Under the pieces are notes generated by a model. That model saw only the letters and a list, made by a program, of their open reading frames with translations. It ran no database searches and was not told the origin of the DNA. Both the position numbers and the translations under genes were made by a program. Shown here piece by piece: positions 8,967 through 12,460 of a stretch of DNA of 12,460 nucleotides (its first letter is position 1; the number at the start of each line of letters is the position of its first letter). Source of the stretch: Corinectria fuckeliana (taxonomy: Eukaryota; Ascomycota; Sordariomycetes; Hypocreales; Nectriaceae); NCBI GenBank assembly GCA_019137255.1, contig WPDH01000440.1:1-12460 (forward strand). The letters are read 5' to 3'.

Positions 8967-10673
8967 ATGATTCCAGACAACCCCCCTCCTCTGACACTGC
9001 TCTCCCTCGTCCCCGAGAACGAGCTGGCCAAGGCTGCCGTGGCCAACCCCGTCAACGCCCGGTTCGTGTCTCAATCTAACCGCGGGCTCGTTTTCAATGT
9101 CGGCCACACACCGCCGAAACCATGCGGCACCCTTGTGACTCTCGGGCGCGGCGGATCGGACATTGACCTCGGCCGCACACACATGTCCAAGGTCCAGTGC
9201 TCCTTCGTGGCCCATTCGGAAACCGGTGCCATCATGCTGCACGACCTGTCAACCCTTAAGACCACCAAAATCTCTGGCCAAGGTTCGTTCCCCCTCGAGA
9301 GCAAGCGACCCACGCGCCAGGTCGTCGTCCACAGCAAGATGGACTCTTCGCTTGTACTCGGCAAGAACCCGGAGAACCAACTCAAGTTCTCTCTGATGTG
9401 GTATCAGGATCTCCTCAGCACCATGAACCAGATCGGCGAGCGGAAAGCAGCTGCAATCTACCCAGAAGACTCAGCATGGATACGGACAATCAACGAGAAC
9501 GACACAAAAGTCGAGACGGGCATCTATGCCAAAACATCCTGCCTTGATCTCAACGCAGAGCTAAAAGTCCGTTATATCCACCTGGAGGGCGGCGAGCTTG
9601 GCGCGGGAGCGTTCGGCCAAGTCAAGAAGGTGCTCAATGCCGACACGGGCAAGTTCATGGCCGTCAAGACCCTTATCAAGCCAGCAACAATCGACCCACA
9701 ATCGATAGAGCAATTCAGGGTTTCGGTCCTGCATGGCCTCAAACGCGAAATCGAAACGCTCTCCCGTGTGCAGCATCCCCACATCGTTGAGTACGTCGGC
9801 TCGCAGGGCTGGGATATCCTTCAGGTCCAACTTTTTATGGATCTGAAAGAAGGGACCGTGGAATCGCTGGTGGGCAACACCATCAGACAGCATCCAACAA
9901 ACTACCAGGACAAGCTTGCGACCATCGCCGATGACGTCTTTCTCCACATGCTATCGGCGCTGGACTTCCTCGCTTACAATGGAATCGTTCATCGCGACGT
10001 CAAGCCGGCGAATGTCCTCTACTATACCCGCGAGGATGGTCACTACCGCTTCCAGCTCGGAGATTTTGGTCTGTGCAACAGAACTCTCGTGGCTCACACA
10101 TCCGTTGGCTCTCCCCTCTTTAAGGCTCCAGAGCTCAACAGCAGTACCAGCTCCCAGGCGAAAGTCGACATATGGTCGCTCTTTGTGACCGTACTGTGGA
10201 TACTAGATGTCGACGACTTCCGAACACTATCATTCCGCTTCAAGAATGTCGATGAGATTGTAACAGCAGTGGCTAACGCGGCTGACAACTCACATCTGGT
10301 TCGTCAACTCCGGACGATGGCCATCCAACAACCAGAGCTCCGAGCGTCCGCCGCCCAGATGCTGCGCGACTTAAAGCAGATGGACCAATTGACAACTCCA
10401 CTGAAGGACATTCCCCCTACGGCCCCATATCCCGCGGTCAACTCTGTCTCTGCCCCGGGGGCCCCTGGTCCCTCGCCTGGCCCGGCTAGGCTTCCTCCTC
10501 CACCGCCTCCCCTATTTGCCCAGGCCCCGGCTCCAGCAGCAATCCGCCCTTCACCAACACAGAGAGCCCGCCAGGGGCGTACCCGTGTGACACCAGCAGC
10601 GCCTACAAGACAATCTGCACGTATTGCTGCAATTCAGGCTGCCAGAGCTGCCAGGGCTGCTGAGGAGAAGTGA
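8967..10673 (+). CDS. FHA-like serine/threonine protein kinase
   Basis: This 568-residue, single-exon protein should transfer phosphate from ATP to Ser/Thr on unknown targets. Residues about 50-145 resemble a diverged FHA (phosphothreonine-binding) domain: LGR (59-61), SDIDL (64-68), MSKVQCSF in place of the usual SRxH block (73-80) and LHDLS (91-95), but without the usual Asn-Gly. The kinase domain spans about 203-470 and looks catalytically complete: glycine loop GAGAFGQV (212-219), Lys234, Glu261, HRD 342-344 with Asn349, DFG 366-368, APE 387-389, Asp401 and Arg459. The activation loop is short, ending GSPLFKAPE. The tail is Pro-rich (about 484-530) and then Arg/Ala-rich, ending in a probable charged helix (about 547-568). 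No signal peptide or membrane segment is seen, so it is likely cytosolic or nuclear. The start ATG follows caagaa and the pyrimidine-rich leader. I infer a signalling kinase of a lineage-expanded fungal type; the substrate and subfamily are uncertain. Confidence 0.93.
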   Translation: MIPDNPPPLTLLSLVPENELAKAAVANPVNARFVSQSNRGLVFNVGHTPPKPCGTLVTLGRGGSDIDLGRTHMSKVQCSFVAHSETGAIMLHDLSTLKTTKISGQGSFPLESKRPTRQVVVHSKMDSSLVLGKNPENQLKFSLMWYQDLLSTMNQIGERKAAAIYPEDSAWIRTINENDTKVETGIYAKTSCLDLNAELKVRYIHLEGGELGAGAFGQVKKVLNADTGKFMAVKTLIKPATIDPQSIEQFRVSVLHGLKREIETLSRVQHPHIVEYVGSQGWDILQVQLFMDLKEGTVESLVGNTIRQHPTNYQDKLATIADDVFLHMLSALDFLAYNGIVHRDVKPANVLYYTREDGHYRFQLGDFGLCNRTLVAHTSVGSPLFKAPELNSSTSSQAKVDIWSLFVTVLWILDVDDFRTLSFRFKNVDEIVTAVANAADNSHLVRQLRTMAIQQPELRASAAQMLRDLKQMDQLTTPLKDIPPTAPYPAVNSVSAPGAPGPSPGPARLPPPPPPLFAQAPAPAAIRPSPTQRARQGRTRVTPAAPTRQSARIAAIQAARAARAAEEK

Positions 10674-11925
10674 GGTTGACTTCCTATCGCATCTTGAGGT
10701 TGGTTTGTGGGTTTGGCGCTTAGCATATTAGCATGTTGTCTAATTTATTAGTGAAAGGTTCACTTTTACATACACACTAGCCTGTTGAGTAACACTTGGA
10801 GGCTGAAAAGAGGAATCAGGAGTACACACTGCTTGAGATAGAAAATGGACATTAAAAAGGCAAATACTAGTAAATAGACAACTTCTGCACACGGTTCTCT
10901 TAGTGGCGTTTCACGCTAAAGGGAATATACCATTACTTGCAGATACTTCTTTCTATCACCGTACTTGGCGGATTCCGTCGGCAGACGTAAGGCGTCGCTA
11001 TTGGTGTAACTCTACTCGTAGCAGTATAAGTGACTAGCTCAAGCGATACTACTTGTCTCGCTGACATTCGGCATACGGGGTAGTTGACAACACCATGAAA
11101 TACACTATGGTATCTTAGGAGCGTGACTGTTGCAGCCTCGCAAACTTTGATGCTAGCCCTGCAGTTGATCAGAATCTTTACGCACTCCCTGGGAGCCCGG
11201 GAGTTTGAGAGCTTGAGACAGTTTTGCCATGAAGACTGAGGCTCTGAATCCATCAATATTTGACTCAAGGCTTGCTTCAAACATAGACCGTCTCCTTACG
11301 CGTAGTGTTCCCGACCTTCGCTGTGGCCATACATATCACCACTGTAGCGGGCTGTCTTCGAAGCGCACTTTTTGCCTCCTTAGGGGCATGAATAGGGCCT
11401 CTTATATTGGACCCGACAGCTAGGTTAAGCTACTAATACGAAGCCGTCCCGCTGCCAAACCCTGATGACGACGTACATAGCTCTTGGTTATCGTTACCCC
11501 GGAGGGGAGAGGTGTCTGGCAGCAAACGACGTCTCTTGTGTTCTCTAAAGCGGCAGACGAAGCTGTCTTCATCTTGGCAACACTAATCCTCCATACGTGT
11601 GATACCCTAGGCAAAGGGCCTATATAACGGTAGCCATAGTAGCTAGGTGTATGTGAGTGTCTCTCTCATCTGATAATGTAGAGGAAAAAGGTTAGCTAGC
11701 TATAAGGCATGGGGTCTGCGGGCAACAGCACCACTTCAGGCAGCTGGCTCCTTACAGGAGGCAAGTTCGAGCATCGGCCTTTTGTAGTGCGACTTCTGGC
11801 ACATTTAGAATTTAGGCCATCTTAGCACTTGAGCATCAGCGTAGTGCGCATTGCATTTTGCTACGACTGGAAAGTGTAATAACTACAGACTTGTGTTTAA
11901 CAGAGTGGCTACCACTTAGGGTTGC
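10674..11925. other. Gene-poor stretch downstream of the kinase gene
   Basis: Its first part should be the 3' untranslated region of the kinase gene; I find no clear AATAAA, and a small gtgaa/ttcac inverted repeat lies near 10751-10763. Further on, minus-strand frames at 11280-10933 and 11614-11420 are open for 115 and 64 codons but start at non-ATG codons and match no family I recognise. CpG is present up to about 11865, so the region has not been heavily RIP-mutated. No tRNA or other RNA gene was seen. Confidence 0.55.
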
Positions 11926-12163
11926 TAGAAAAACTACTAGTATTAGTACTACTAACTAATAAACTAGTAGTTTAGTTAGTTAGTTAGTAGAAAATTTTTA
12001 ACAAGCTTACTTTTTAGTTAGTTAATTAAAAAAAGTTTTAACTACTAGTTAGTTAGTTAATAAATTAACTAGTAGTTAATTAGTTAGTAGTTAGTTAGTA
12101 GTTAATTAGTAGTTAGTTAGTAGTTAGTTAATAGTTAGTTAGTAGTTAATTAGTTAAAATTAG
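11926..12163. repeat. Low-complexity TTAG/CTAA tract with hairpins
   Basis: Composition changes abruptly from mixed sequence to CpG-free repeats of ttag, agtt and ctag. Two inverted repeats are exact: aaactactag (11931-11940) with ctagtagttt (11964-11973), and ttaactactagtta (12038-12051) with taactagtagttaa (12066-12079). The tract ends in an 11-bp minisatellite and abuts the element copy at 12164. Confidence 0.75.
12086..12151 (+). repeat. 11-bp minisatellite, six units
   Basis: Six consecutive units fit the consensus agtagttagtt exactly or with one change: agtagttaatt at 12097-12107 and 12141-12151, aatagttagtt at 12130-12140. A further agtagttaatt unit lies just upstream at 12071-12081, separated by 4 nt. 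All variant units differ by a single G-to-A change. Confidence 0.85.
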
Positions 12164-12460
12164 TTAACCTTTTGTGAATATTTAATAGTTACTCTTATTA
12201 TATCTTAGTTATACCCCTAAAAATCTATTTTAACCTAACTAACTTTCTTTATAAACCTTTTTTACTCTCTTTCTACTCTTATATTATTACTATATTATAT
12301 ATAATATATAAGCTAGGTAAAACAGAGGATATTAAGATTATAAACTATCTCTCTTCTCCTCTTAAGGAAAATTTTTCACTATAAAACCTACTTTTACTAT
12401 AAGCTAAGCTTAGTATAAAAATAACCTATAATTAATTTAAAGATCTTATTATTAAGACTA
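12164..12460 (+). mobile_element. Second copy of the element interior, cut by window end
   Basis: It matches 2021-2316 with one 1-nt gap and mainly transitions, and runs off the window. It keeps more C and G than the left copy (gtgaatattt at 12174, cccct at 12214, aaacagagg near 12320), so it is less RIP-damaged. Homology starts right at the end of the minisatellite tract, so this copy is 5'-truncated relative to the left one or lies beside a different neighbour. Confidence 0.82.
12178..12384 (+). pseudogene. Relic of an element-encoded reading frame
   Basis: The frame is stop-free for 68 codons from just after a TGA (12175-12177) to a TAA (12382-12384). That is notable in sequence this rich in T and A, where TAA and TAG should be frequent. 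The most protein-like part is at 12313-12381 (LGKTEDIKIINYLSSP, then LKENFSL). Beyond 12384 the same frame is broken only by TAA codons, the product expected from C-to-T change of CAA. There is no ATG. The left copy carries a 1-nt frameshift within the matching region. I do not recognise the protein; by location it would be part of the mobile element. Confidence 0.45.

Noticed and set aside
9561..9947. Minus-strand open frame of 128 codons inside the kinase gene, and other antisense or out-of-frame ORFs in 8937-10288
   Set aside because: The plus-strand frame carries an unmistakable kinase domain across this whole interval; the others are shadows.
10933..11280. Minus-strand frame of 115 codons downstream of the kinase
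   Set aside because: There is no ATG start and no family resemblance. I considered ankyrin repeats but the consensus residues are absent.
11926..12163. Telomeric or interstitial telomere repeats
   Set aside because: The units are TTAG with T and A fillers and an 11-bp period, with no TTAGGG runs. RIP of TTAGGG would give A in place of G, not the observed pattern.

Overview
The window looks like nuclear DNA of a filamentous ascomycete (Pezizomycotina; Sordariomycetes is possible but unproven). It has the two-part composition left by repeat-induced point mutation (RIP). Extremely A+T-rich, CpG-free blocks lie at both ends (1 to about 4650 and about 11926 to 12460). Between them is a base-balanced island with two intron-less, G+C-rich genes whose leaders are pyrimidine-rich, as is common in these fungi.

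Left block. I see no CpG from base 1 to base 4660, CpA/TpG are scarce, and no open frame of useful length survives. A segment at 1-603 recurs at about 3330-3937 in the same orientation, differing mostly by transitions. This suits the two long terminal repeats of a decayed retrotransposon with about 2.7 kb of interior, or a large tandem repeat. An interior stretch (2021-2316) recurs at the far right end (12164-12460), so the same element family flanks the gene island. The right-hand copy is less mutated and still holds a 68-codon stop-free frame.

Island. From about 4650 to 7525 I see no convincing gene. Then comes a divergent pair sharing a roughly 300-bp intergenic region. On the minus strand (7526-8659) is an uncharacterised 377-residue protein with two Trp-rich repeat units, each ending in WKHE-x-PL, and a basic, nuclear-looking tail. 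On the plus strand (8967-10673) is a 568-residue serine/threonine kinase with a diverged FHA-like N-terminus, a complete set of catalytic residues and a Pro/Ala/Arg-rich tail. About 1.25 kb without a gene follows.

Right block. A 240-bp stretch of TTAG-type sequence holds an 11-bp minisatellite and several hairpins, then runs straight into the second copy of the RIP-damaged element.

Nothing in the sequence proves that the two genes cooperate. The shared promoter, the many Ser/Thr-Pro sites and basic tail of the minus-strand protein, and the phosphopeptide-binding type of domain on the kinase make a kinase-partner relationship a reasonable hypothesis. No RNA gene, CRISPR array or origin was recognised.
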